Assembly (NCBI GenBank): GCA_900542385.1
Contig: UQNP01000040.1
Coordinates: forward strand, 1-13,089
Length of the DNA: 13,089 nt
Direction: 5' to 3'
Source of the DNA: an uncultured Eubacterium sp.
GTDB taxonomy: Bacteria > Bacillota > Clostridia > Peptostreptococcales > Anaerovoracaceae
Below the pieces are notes generated by a model that was not told where the DNA came from, searched no databases, and saw nothing but the letters and a program-made list of their open reading frames with translations. Shown in pieces: positions 5,602 through 13,089 of this stretch (the stretch's first letter is position 1; each line of letters opens with the position of its first letter). A program made the position numbers and the translations under genes.

Positions 5602-6744
5602 TTATTCCCTTTCCTTTGATTCCTTCCTCTCCGTCTCCCATTCCATATCTTTTACCAGATCTCTTTTCACATTCATCTTATGATTGGCATAAAACTGCGT
5701 TGTCGTCACCTGTTCGTGATCCAAAAGGGCCTGGACATCAAATATAGAATTGCCCCTTCCTATAAGGCTCGTAGCTGCTGTAGCTCTCAGTTTATGAGGG
5801 CTGTATCCTGTTTTTCTGGACGTAGACATTCCTATGGAAGTGTATTTTTTGACCAGCTCGCGTATCTGCCTTTCAGTCATTCGTCTTCCCTGCAATGATA
5901 AAAACAGCGCATCTTTATGCATATCATCTATTTCATCGTCTGAAGCACGTTCATTTTCTATGTAGTCCTTAACAGTTTCGGTCACAGAGCTATTAAGGGG
6001 CATGATAGCTTCTTTGTCGCGTTTCCTGTATATTTTGAATTCTCCTCGTGAAAAATTGAAAGACGAAACGTTTAGCTGCTGAAGTTCAAAAAGTCTCAGA
6101 CCGTAGGTTATGAACAGCATAAGGATAGCTTTATCTCTTTTTTTTGTCTTTTCCCAGTACTGTTTTTCCTTAGGCGTAAGCTCCGTACCGTTGGATACCG
6201 CATCAAGCATGATCATCACTTCGTCATCCTGGAGCGCTTTGATTTCACGTTCACCTGCTTTAGGCACTCTGATCGGATCGAAGCCGTCAGTTATGTTCTT
6301 TTCTATGACTTCTTGTCTGTAAAGCTGCTTGAACATTACAGAAAGAGAGGATTTCTTTCTCGCCAGCGTCCTGTTGCTGTTTTCGTATATTACTTTGCTG
6401 TCCCCTTCCTCCACTGTATATCTTCTGCAGTAATCAAGGAATATATTAACGTCCACTGCTTTAATATTATTAAATTCACCGGCTTTTATGTCAGAGATAT
6501 CTTCAGCTTCCGTGAGGTCAGTCTCATCTATGAGATAGCGGCAGAAAAACTTTATATCGCTTAAATACGAAAAGCGTGTCATAGGAAGCACATTACCTTT
6601 CAGATAAGCAAAAAAGCCCCTTAAAAAGCTGGGCAGTTCTCTTTCTATAGTTTCACACTTAAGCAGGATCTCATGTTCCTTAAGGACTATATTATCCGGC
6701 TTGTCGCTTTTATTTCGGAGCTTTATATTTTTTTCTCCAGCCAT
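5602..6744 (-). CDS. Xer-type tyrosine recombinase
   Basis: A 380-residue tyrosine recombinase with an intact active site. The core-binding (SAM-like) domain spans about 36-155 (FLRGFFAYLKG, TRFSYLSDIKFFCRYL). The catalytic domain spans about 165-365. Visible catalytic residues are R217 (TYGLRLFEL), K241 in the beta-hairpin (YRKRDKEAIMPL), H317 and R320 (SPHKLRATAAT), H343 (ALLDHEQV) and nucleophile Y352 (TTQFYANH). It is longer than classic XerC/XerD (about 300 residues) through a 35-residue N-terminal extension, inserts near 110-120 and 185-203, and a charged tail. It would cut and rejoin DNA; whether it acts on dif or on another site is not visible. It overlaps miaA by 22 nt and has only a weak ribosome binding site, so translation is probably coupled. 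No att-like repeats or other mobile-element genes flank it. Confidence 0.88.
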   Translation of the reverse strand: MAGEKNIKLRNKSDKPDNIVLKEHEILLKCETIERELPSFLRGFFAYLKGNVLPMTRFSYLSDIKFFCRYLIDETDLTEAEDISDIKAGEFNNIKAVDVNIFLDYCRRYTVEEGDSKVIYENSNRTLARKKSSLSVMFKQLYRQEVIEKNITDGFDPIRVPKAGEREIKALQDDEVMIMLDAVSNGTELTPKEKQYWEKTKKRDKAILMLFITYGLRLFELQQLNVSSFNFSRGEFKIYRKRDKEAIMPLNSSVTETVKDYIENERASDDEIDDMHKDALFLSLQGRRMTERQIRELVKKYTSIGMSTSRKTGYSPHKLRATAATSLIGRGNSIFDVQALLDHEQVTTTQFYANHKMNVKRDLVKDMEWETERKESKERE

Positions 6745-7652
6745 AACGATATCTCTTCCGCAGCCTCCTCGTCATTTCTGAAATCAGAAATATTGTACCA
6801 ATTCATTTTATCATATCTTCTGAACCACGTTAACTGTTTTTTGGCGTAATGCCTCGTATTTTTTTTAACATTGTCGATAGCTGTCTCTGCATCACAGACA
6901 CCTGTGAAATAATCTATTATCTCTTTATATCCTATGCCTTTCATAGATATATCTTCCGATGTAAGGCCCATATCCATAAGCTTCTCAACTTCTTTAAAAA
7001 GCCCTTCACTGACCAGCTCATCCACTCTCCGGTTGATCCTGTCATAGAGCTCTTCTCTGTTTCTCGTAAGTCCTATGAGGATCGCATCATACTCTGGATT
7101 TTCTCTGCATATGCCGCGGAAAGGTTTCACGTGCTCCTCTCCTTCATTAAGCCTTTCAAGGGCACGTATCAAACGCTTTTTGTTATTGGGATGTATTTCT
7201 TCCGCTGCGTCTGCGTCCAGCTCTGCCAGCATCCTGTGAAGTTCCCGGGAGCCTTTCGCTTCTGCGATCTTCTCAAGTTTCTCCCTGTAGTATGTATCTT
7301 TGGAATGTGGCGAAAACTCCATATCGTACAGTATTGAATTCAGGTAAAGACCTGTTCCTCCGGATATCAGCGGGAGCTTTCCTTTTTCCAATATGTTTCT
7401 TATTGCCTTTTTTGCAAGCTGCTGGTACCTTGCTACAGAAAAATCCTCACGCGGATCTGCAAAATCAACAAGATGATGCTTTACCCGCGCCATCTCCTCT
7501 TCCGTAGGCTTCGCACTGCCTATGTCCATGTATTTGTAAAGCTGCATAGAATCACACGAAACTATCTCTGCGTTGAATTTTTCAGCTATAGCTATAGCAA
7601 ATTTCGTTTTTCCCACTGCTGTGGGCCCTGCGATCACAATGATTTTATCCAT
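6723..7652 (-). CDS. miaA: tRNA dimethylallyltransferase
   Basis: A 309-residue cytosolic enzyme that transfers dimethylallyl from DMAPP to N6 of A37 in tRNAs reading UNN codons. This is the first step to ms2i6A and aids reading-frame maintenance. The P-loop GPTAVGKT is at 9-16. DSMQLYKYMDIGSAKPT (34-50) carries the aspartate that positions A37, GGTGLYL is at 98-104, GIGYKE at 239-244, and the C-terminal NTRHYAKKQLTWFRR at 265-279 is typical. Length is normal and nothing is missing. ATG 7652 lies 13 nt after the mutL stop, with an AAGG element upstream. The mutL-miaA order is common in bacteria. Confidence 0.97.
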   Translation of the reverse strand: MDKIIVIAGPTAVGKTKFAIAIAEKFNAEIVSCDSMQLYKYMDIGSAKPTEEEMARVKHHLVDFADPREDFSVARYQQLAKKAIRNILEKGKLPLISGGTGLYLNSILYDMEFSPHSKDTYYREKLEKIAEAKGSRELHRMLAELDADAAEEIHPNNKKRLIRALERLNEGEEHVKPFRGICRENPEYDAILIGLTRNREELYDRINRRVDELVSEGLFKEVEKLMDMGLTSEDISMKGIGYKEIIDYFTGVCDAETAIDNVKKNTRHYAKKQLTWFRRYDKMNWYNISDFRNDEEAAEEISLWLEKKI

Positions 7653-7665
7653 TTCATCAAACCTT

Positions 7666-9513
7666 TTATACTCGTTTGAACATTTTTTCTATTTCATATT
7701 TCGTCATTCTGACAAAAGTCGGCCGTCCGTGAGGACAGGAAAAAGGATTTTCACATCCGTTAAGATCCTTAAGCAGAGCTTTTATCTCTTCGAAGGTAAG
7801 ATGATCGCCTCCTTTGACTGCACTCTTGCAGGATCTCATTATTATCCTATCCAGCGATTTCCGGTCGGTCAGATCAGGTTTTTCTTCCAGCTGCATGAAC
7901 ACATCCTTTAAGAAATCCTCCGCTTCTGCAAGCTCCATGAATGCTGGGATCTCACGCACTATGTATGTCTTGTTTCCAAAGTATTCTATATCATATCCCA
8001 TATTTCTCAGGCAGCCGATCCAGTCGCTTTCAGTCTCCGGTATGTGCGCCGGAACACTTACATTGATCGGGACAAGAAGTCTCTGCATAGCCTTCTGTGA
8101 TGAAGTATACTGGTTTAAAAGCTTTTCATAGAATATCCTTTCATGAGCGGCGTGCTGATCTATGAGATAAAAGTCAGTTCCGTCTGAAGCTAAAATATAA
8201 GTATTAAAAATGCTTCCGAAACATTCCAGCCCTGTAAAATCCGGTATCCTCGCAGAAAACTCAGGCGTTTTAACTTCCGGTATTTCAGCTCGATCTTCAT
8301 TTTTTAATTCGGTCACCTTATCTTCCTTTAAAACCGTTTCATGCTGAGATACGCTCTTCTGCCTTAGAGAATGCAGCATGTCCTTTATATCTATCTGTTC
8401 TTCCGGCTCTTTTTTTACGTTCTGCGGTTTAAAGGTGTTTTCCTCTGATGTCCCCGGCTCTTTTTCAACTGTCTGCGACGCTTTGGGAACTGCCGGTTTT
8501 ATATCTTCTGCCCTTATCTGCGGCAGCGCTTCCATGGAGTCCAGAGCGTTCCTTACCGATGATGATATGAAATCTCTGACCTCAAAATCATCATCGAATC
8601 TCACTTCTTTCTTTGTGGGATGTATATTTACATCTAATTTTGAAGGGGGCATCGACAAAAAAAGAAAGGCTGCCGGATATCTCCCATGGAAAAGTTTATC
8701 GTGATAGGCATCGTCTACAGCTCTTTCGATGACTTTGCTCGACACCACACGTCCGTTCACACAGAAGATCTGTCTGCTTCTTGATGAAGAAGATGCTGAC
8801 GGAGCAGATATATATCCTTTCAGAAGATATTCGCCTCTTCTGCTTTCTACCGGGAGCAGATCTCTTCCTGTATCGTTTCCGTATATGCTGACTATGCTGT
8901 TGAATATATTTCCTCTGCCTTGAGTGGAAAAGACTTTGGACCGTCCGTTTATCAGCGTTATCCTTATATCCGGATAGGACAGTGCTATCCTTGATACCAT
9001 ATCTATTATGCGCCTTGATTCTCCATTGTCAGAAGACAGAAACTTTTTCCTTGCAGGCACATTGTAGAACAGATCTCTGACGCTCACCGTAGTACCGTCG
9101 GGACATCCACACCCCTCGTTTACTATGATCTCGCTGCCTTCCGTCACTATACGCCTGCCTATTTTGTTTTCAGAGGTTTTGCTTATAAGCTCGACTCTTG
9201 AAACTGCGCATATGCTTGCAAGTGCTTCCCCTCTAAAACCTAAAGTTATTATCGAATCGAGATCCTTTACTGATGATATCTTGCTCGTCGCATGACGTTT
9301 AAACGCCGTTTCGATATCTTCCGGAGATATCCCGCATCCGTTGTCCGTAACTCTTATATACGATTTTCCGCCGTTTTTTATTTCAACTGTTATGTTGTCG
9401 GCTCCGGCGTCTATGGAATTTTCCAAAAGCTCTTTTATGATAGACACAGGCCGGTCTATGACTTCTCCTGCGGCAATCTTATCTGCAACTTTCTTTTCAA
9501 GAACATGTATCAT
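7666..9513 (-). CDS. mutL: DNA mismatch repair endonuclease MutL
   Basis: A 615-residue GHKL ATPase that links MutS recognition to strand nicking. N-terminal ATPase motifs: KELLENSIDAG (E28, N32), DNGCGI (D57), GFRGEA (92-97), GTTVSVRDLFYNVPARKKF (140-158) and the phosphate-sensing lysine in HPTKKEVRF (K301). A charged linker runs from about 335 to 420. The C-terminal nuclease domain shows DQHAAHERIFYE (452-463), fitting DQHA(X)2E(X)4E, SCKSAVKGG (561) and CPHGRPT (593-599). QRLLVP (477-482) fits the sliding-clamp-binding motif known in B. subtilis MutL. This is the nicking type of MutL found where MutH is absent. Its ATG overlaps the mutS stop (ATGA). The GGAGG 16 nt upstream is too far to act alone, so it probably relies on coupling. 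Confidence 0.97.
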   Translation of the reverse strand: MIHVLEKKVADKIAAGEVIDRPVSIIKELLENSIDAGADNITVEIKNGGKSYIRVTDNGCGISPEDIETAFKRHATSKISSVKDLDSIITLGFRGEALASICAVSRVELISKTSENKIGRRIVTEGSEIIVNEGCGCPDGTTVSVRDLFYNVPARKKFLSSDNGESRRIIDMVSRIALSYPDIRITLINGRSKVFSTQGRGNIFNSIVSIYGNDTGRDLLPVESRRGEYLLKGYISAPSASSSSRSRQIFCVNGRVVSSKVIERAVDDAYHDKLFHGRYPAAFLFLSMPPSKLDVNIHPTKKEVRFDDDFEVRDFISSSVRNALDSMEALPQIRAEDIKPAVPKASQTVEKEPGTSEENTFKPQNVKKEPEEQIDIKDMLHSLRQKSVSQHETVLKEDKVTELKNEDRAEIPEVKTPEFSARIPDFTGLECFGSIFNTYILASDGTDFYLIDQHAAHERIFYEKLLNQYTSSQKAMQRLLVPINVSVPAHIPETESDWIGCLRNMGYDIEYFGNKTYIVREIPAFMELAEAEDFLKDVFMQLEEKPDLTDRKSLDRIIMRSCKSAVKGGDHLTFEEIKALLKDLNGCENPFSCPHGRPTFVRMTKYEIEKMFKRV

Positions 9514-12152
9514 ATGTATTCTTTAAGTTCCTCCAGTATTTTCAGAGCCTGAGAAGGTGTGGTCTCCATGAGATCCAGCTCTTTCAGGCGTTTTACTATC
9601 GTGTTAGGCGCAAGATCGAACAATGACATTTGCTGAGGTGCAGCTGTATCATCTTCTACGCCTGCTTTGTGGTCGGCTTTTTTTGCACTTTCGGTATACA
9701 TGATCTCTTCCGCTTCTCTGCTCCTGCTTTCCAGCTCTTCCAGACGCTCTTCCGCGCGCGACAGCAGCTCCTCCGGTGCTCCTGCCAGCCTGGCGACATG
9801 TATTCCGTAGCTCCTGCTGGCGCTGCCTTCTACTATTTTATGGAGAAATACTACGTTTCCGTTTTCTTCAGCCACATCTACGTTAAAATTTTTTACACCT
9901 TCCAGAGTTTCTTCAAGCTCTGTCATCTCGTGGTAATGGGTGGCAAACAGCGTTCTTATCCTGCGATCTTTCCTGCATATGTATTCAGCGGCAGCCCAGG
10001 CTATGGAAAGTCCGTCATATGTACTTGTGCCTCTGCCTATTTCATCGAGGATTATCAGGCTCCTTTCAGTGGCCGTATTGAGTATGTATGAAAGCTCGCT
10101 CATTTCAACAAAGAACGTACTTTGCCCCTGTGCAAGATTATCCGACGCGCCTATACGCGTAAATATCCTGTCGCATACACCTATCCTGGCGCTGTCGCAA
10201 GGAACGAAGCATCCCGCCTGAGCCATGAGCACTATGAGTGCAGTCTGCCTCATATATGTGGATTTTCCGGACATATTAGGTCCCGTTATTAACAAAAGGC
10301 TCTGATTTCTCTTGTCGAGATATACGCTGTTTCCTACGAATATCCCGTCTCTTATAGTCTGTTCTATGACAGGATGTCTGCCGTTTTCTATGGCTATTAC
10401 ATCTTCTTCGTTCACCTCCGGTTTGACGTAACCGTTGGTTTCTCCTGCGTCTGCGAAAGAAACGAGGACATCTAAGGCTGCTATAGCTTTGGAAGTTTGC
10501 TGTATAGACTCTGTATATTCTTTCAGTTTGTTTTTGATTTCAGTGAAAAGTTCATATTCCTGCTGATTTATTCCTGTCTCAGCATTTAAAACGAGTCTTT
10601 CAGTCTCTTTCAGCTCCGGTGTTATGAATCTTTCACAGTTTACAAGCGTCTGCTTTCTTATATAATTTTCAGGTATCAGATCAAAGTATGATTTAGTTAC
10701 TTCTATATAGTAACCGAAAACTTTATTGTATCCGACCTTCAGATTTTTTATGCCGGTCCGCTCTCTTTCGCTGTTTTCAAGACCGGCTATCCAGCTTTGC
10801 GCATCTTTTATCGAATTTTTAAGCTCGTCAAGCTCTGCGGAATACCCTTCTTTTATTATTCCGCCTTCTTTTACAGTATACGGAGGATCATCCACTATAC
10901 TTTTTTCGATAAGTTCATATACTTCTCCAAGATCGTGTATCTCATCGTTCAGCTTGGAGAGCAGCATATCATCCAGAGATGCAAGATCTTCCTTTACAGC
11001 AGGAATAGCGCGGCAGGAATTTTTAAGTGCTATCAGATCCTTACCGTTGGCGCTTCCGCATGATACACGGCCGACAAGTCTTTCAAAATCGTATACGAGC
11101 TTCAGATGCTCCCTTATATTGTTTCTCGTCAGAATATTTTCAGTAAGACATTCAACGGCGTCAAGTCTCATCCGTATTTCGCCAACGCTTTTGAGCGGCT
11201 CTTTTATCCACTGTTTGAGCTTTCGCGATCCCATAGCCGTATGAGTCTTGTCCAATACTCCGAGCAGAGAGCCTTTTATCTTTTTTTCAAATAAAGTTTC
11301 CGTAAGTTCAAGGTTTTTTATCGTCGACTTGTCCAAAGACATATGCCGTCCCATGGAATAGGTATCAAGGGATACTATATGGCCAAGACTGCCCTTTTGA
11401 GTCTCCATAAGATAAAGAAGCAGCGATCCGAGAGCTGATTCAGCAGCCGAATCTTCCTCTATTCCTATACCCAGCAGAGCGCCTACTTTGAACTGATTCT
11501 TTATGGTCTCACGCAGTGCATCGCGTCTGTAATATTCATCTCCCAGAAAATTAAAATAAGCCTCTGTCACGGGCTTCATTTTTTCTGTCTGTATTATACT
11601 GTCCGTACTCTTATTTAAAAGCACTTCCTTGGCATTTATTTTGACCAGTTCATTTGTAAGATTTTCTATTCCCGTACTTCCCTCTATAGTTGTAAGATGT
11701 ATCTCTCCCGTTGAAATATCACAGTATGCAAGACCTATCTTTGTTTCATCCGCGAATACAGAAGCTATGTAGTTGTTCTCCTTTTCATCAAGCATGCTGC
11801 TGCTTGTCACGGTCCCGGGAGTGACTATACGTATCACTTCTCTCTTTACGATCCCCTTTGCAGATGCCGGATCTTCCGTCTGTTCACATATAGCGACTTT
11901 ATATCCTCTTCCTACGAGACGCGCTATGTATGTATCTGCGGAGTGGAAAGGAACACCGCACATGGGTGCTCTTTCCTCCATTCCGCAATTCTTGCCTGTA
12001 AGGGTGAGTTCAAGTTCTTTAGATGCCAGCTTCGCATCATCAAAAAACATTTCATAGAAATCCCCCAGCCTGAAAAACAGTATACAATCGCGGTAGTTCT
12101 CCTTTATATCCAGATACTGCTGCATCATAGGTGAAATTTTTTTTGACGCCAT
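9510..12152 (-). CDS. mutS: DNA mismatch recognition ATPase MutS
   Basis: An 880-residue MutS1 of normal length. The mismatch-binding wedge is in GDFYEMFFDD (F32-Y33-E34). Connector, lever and clamp domains follow, with LKVGYNKVFGYYIEVTK (471-487) in the clamp/lever region. The ATPase has GPNMSGKST (624-632, Walker A), GQSTFFVEMSE (676-686), LDEIGRGTS (Walker B, D703/E704) and ATHYHEM (H739). A variable linker leads to QQMSLFDL (840-847), a sliding-clamp-binding motif. The final tail, about 850-880, matches the MutS tetramerisation tail. Start ATG 12152 shares one base with the aminotransferase stop (TGATG) and has AGGAAG upstream. Confidence 0.98.
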   Translation of the reverse strand: MASKKISPMMQQYLDIKENYRDCILFFRLGDFYEMFFDDAKLASKELELTLTGKNCGMEERAPMCGVPFHSADTYIARLVGRGYKVAICEQTEDPASAKGIVKREVIRIVTPGTVTSSSMLDEKENNYIASVFADETKIGLAYCDISTGEIHLTTIEGSTGIENLTNELVKINAKEVLLNKSTDSIIQTEKMKPVTEAYFNFLGDEYYRRDALRETIKNQFKVGALLGIGIEEDSAAESALGSLLLYLMETQKGSLGHIVSLDTYSMGRHMSLDKSTIKNLELTETLFEKKIKGSLLGVLDKTHTAMGSRKLKQWIKEPLKSVGEIRMRLDAVECLTENILTRNNIREHLKLVYDFERLVGRVSCGSANGKDLIALKNSCRAIPAVKEDLASLDDMLLSKLNDEIHDLGEVYELIEKSIVDDPPYTVKEGGIIKEGYSAELDELKNSIKDAQSWIAGLENSERERTGIKNLKVGYNKVFGYYIEVTKSYFDLIPENYIRKQTLVNCERFITPELKETERLVLNAETGINQQEYELFTEIKNKLKEYTESIQQTSKAIAALDVLVSFADAGETNGYVKPEVNEEDVIAIENGRHPVIEQTIRDGIFVGNSVYLDKRNQSLLLITGPNMSGKSTYMRQTALIVLMAQAGCFVPCDSARIGVCDRIFTRIGASDNLAQGQSTFFVEMSELSYILNTATERSLIILDEIGRGTSTYDGLSIAWAAAEYICRKDRRIRTLFATHYHEMTELEETLEGVKNFNVDVAEENGNVVFLHKIVEGSASRSYGIHVARLAGAPEELLSRAEERLEELESRSREAEEIMYTESAKKADHKAGVEDDTAAPQQMSLFDLAPNTIVKRLKELDLMETTPSQALKILEELKEYI

Positions 12153-13089
12153 CAGTTCTTCCTTTCGTTATATGCTTCGATACCGAGTCTGATAAGTTCC
12201 ACGCCTCTTTTCATCTTTTCACTGCTCAGAACGTAAGCTATACGTATTTCGTCTCTTCCAAGACCTTCTGTTCCGTAGAATCCCTCAGCAGGAGCAAACA
12301 TGACAGTCTCACCCTTGTCTTCAAATTCTGTCAGCATGAACATGAGAAAATCATCAACGTTTTCCACCGGCAGTTTTGCCATCATATAAAATGATCCGCC
12401 CGGTTTCTGACATATTACTCCCGGTATCTTTTTTATTTCGCCGTAAGCAGCATCACGTCTTTCTTCATACTCTTTTCTGATATCAGTATAATAATTATCA
12501 TCAAGGCCATAAAGAGCAGCAGCACCTACCTGTTCCAGTGTAGGGCAGCACAACCTTCCCTGCGCTAATTTGAGCAATGCGTCCATAAGATCCCTGTTTT
12601 TGCTTGCTGCATATCCCACTCTCGCTCCGCAGGCAGAAAATCTCTTAGATATTGAATCTATTATTATGACTCTCTCTTTCAGATCTTCAAGCATTCCAAA
12701 TGAAGTGACTTTCTGTCCGTCATAAGCAAATTCTCTATATACTTCATCTGCTATTATCCACAGATCGTATTTGACCGCGATATCACCGATAAGCCTCATA
12801 TCATCGAGGGTCAGGACCCTGCCTGTAGGATTGCCGGGACTTATGCAGCATATTGCCCTTGTATTTTCATTTACGGCTTTCTCTATAAGCTCTTTTTTCG
12901 CAAAATCATATCCGTCTTCTGCTTTTGTTGTAACAGGTGTTACTTTACCTCCGGCAGCAGTTATGAAAGTATGGTAATTCGTATAAAAAGGCTCAGGTAT
13001 AATAACTTCATCCCCGCAGTTCAGTATCGATGTGAATACCATATTGAGTGCTTCCGATCCACCATTGGTGATCATTATATCTTCTCTAT
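12152..13089 (-). CDS. Class I PLP-dependent aminotransferase (AspB-like), 5' end outside the window
   Basis: The open frame runs off the right edge. The first visible codons give REDIMITNGGSEALNMVF, an internal segment of fold-type-I aminotransferases, so the ATG at 13075 is not the start. Counting from that methionine: GNPTG at 81-85 (N82 contacts PLP), ADEVYREF at 109-116 (D110, Y113), the Schiff-base lysine in SISKRFSACGARVG (K144), and R278 in EIRIAY, which binds the substrate carboxylate. GGSFYMMAKL (227-236) is also typical. It would move an amino group between an amino acid and a 2-oxo acid. Aspartate is the usual AspB substrate, but specificity cannot be read here. It is the most upstream visible member of the repair operon. 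Confidence 0.93.
   Translation of the reverse strand, partial: REDIMITNGGSEALNMVFTSILNCGDEVIIPEPFYTNYHTFITAAGGKVTPVTTKAEDGYDFAKKELIEKAVNENTRAICCISPGNPTGRVLTLDDMRLIGDIAVKYDLWIIADEVYREFAYDGQKVTSFGMLEDLKERVIIIDSISKRFSACGARVGYAASKNRDLMDALLKLAQGRLCCPTLEQVGAAALYGLDDNYYTDIRKEYEERRDAAYGEIKKIPGVICQKPGGSFYMMAKLPVENVDDFLMFMLTEFEDKGETVMFAPAEGFYGTEGLGRDEIRIAYVLSSEKMKRGVELIRLGIEAYNERKN

Noticed and set aside
5602..6744. The recombinase as an integrase of a mobile element
   Set aside because: No att repeats, excisionase, phage genes or disrupted neighbours are visible, and the gene overlaps or abuts housekeeping genes in the same operon.
13073..13075. ATG at 13075 as the aminotransferase start
   Set aside because: The frame continues upstream to the window edge with conserved family sequence (REDIMITNGGSEA), so this methionine is internal.

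Overview
The window looks like a low-to-moderate-GC Firmicute chromosome, probably of the class Clostridia. The signs are AT-rich intergenic DNA, strong AGGAG-type ribosome binding sites, sigma-A-like promoters, Gram-positive-type LexA boxes, a Gram-positive lipoprotein style, and an endonuclease-type MutL with no MutH in view. Frequent ATA (Ile) and AGA (Arg) codons fit that group. Genus is not resolvable by eye.

Right and centre (about 1815-13089, all minus strand): a compact eight-gene cluster. In transcription order it runs: class I aminotransferase (cut by the window edge) - mutS - mutL - miaA - Xer-type tyrosine recombinase - secreted GLUG-repeat protein - YnbB-type PLP enzyme - TVP38/TMEM64 membrane protein. 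It ends at a clear hairpin terminator (1815-1846). Junctions are overlaps (TGATG, ATGA, 20-22 nt) or gaps of 4-19 nt, so one polycistronic unit is likely. The core is a housekeeping mismatch-repair and tRNA-modification locus. MutL carries all three visible nuclease motifs plus a sliding-clamp motif, and MutS has its own clamp motif. The order mutS-mutL-miaA-ynbB resembles the B. subtilis region. Here, however, the interval between miaA and ynbB, where hfq often lies, holds a recombinase and a large beta-helix exoprotein.

Left (1-1815): smaller AT-rich genes with their own signals. These are the 3' end of an unidentified reading frame, a plus-strand lipocalin-like lipoprotein whose promoter is covered by a palindrome, a bidirectional terminator, a LysM single-pass membrane protein, and a small lipoprotein gene that seems to have lost its 3' frame.

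The most interesting item is the LysM protein. It has the architecture and size of YneA, the SOS-induced cell-division suppressor. It sits behind a TTGACT-17-TATACT promoter decorated with three LexA/DinR boxes, one upstream of -35, one in the spacer and one just past the start point. No lexA is visible in the window, so this looks like a stand-alone, tightly repressed SOS checkpoint gene a few genes away from the mismatch-repair operon.
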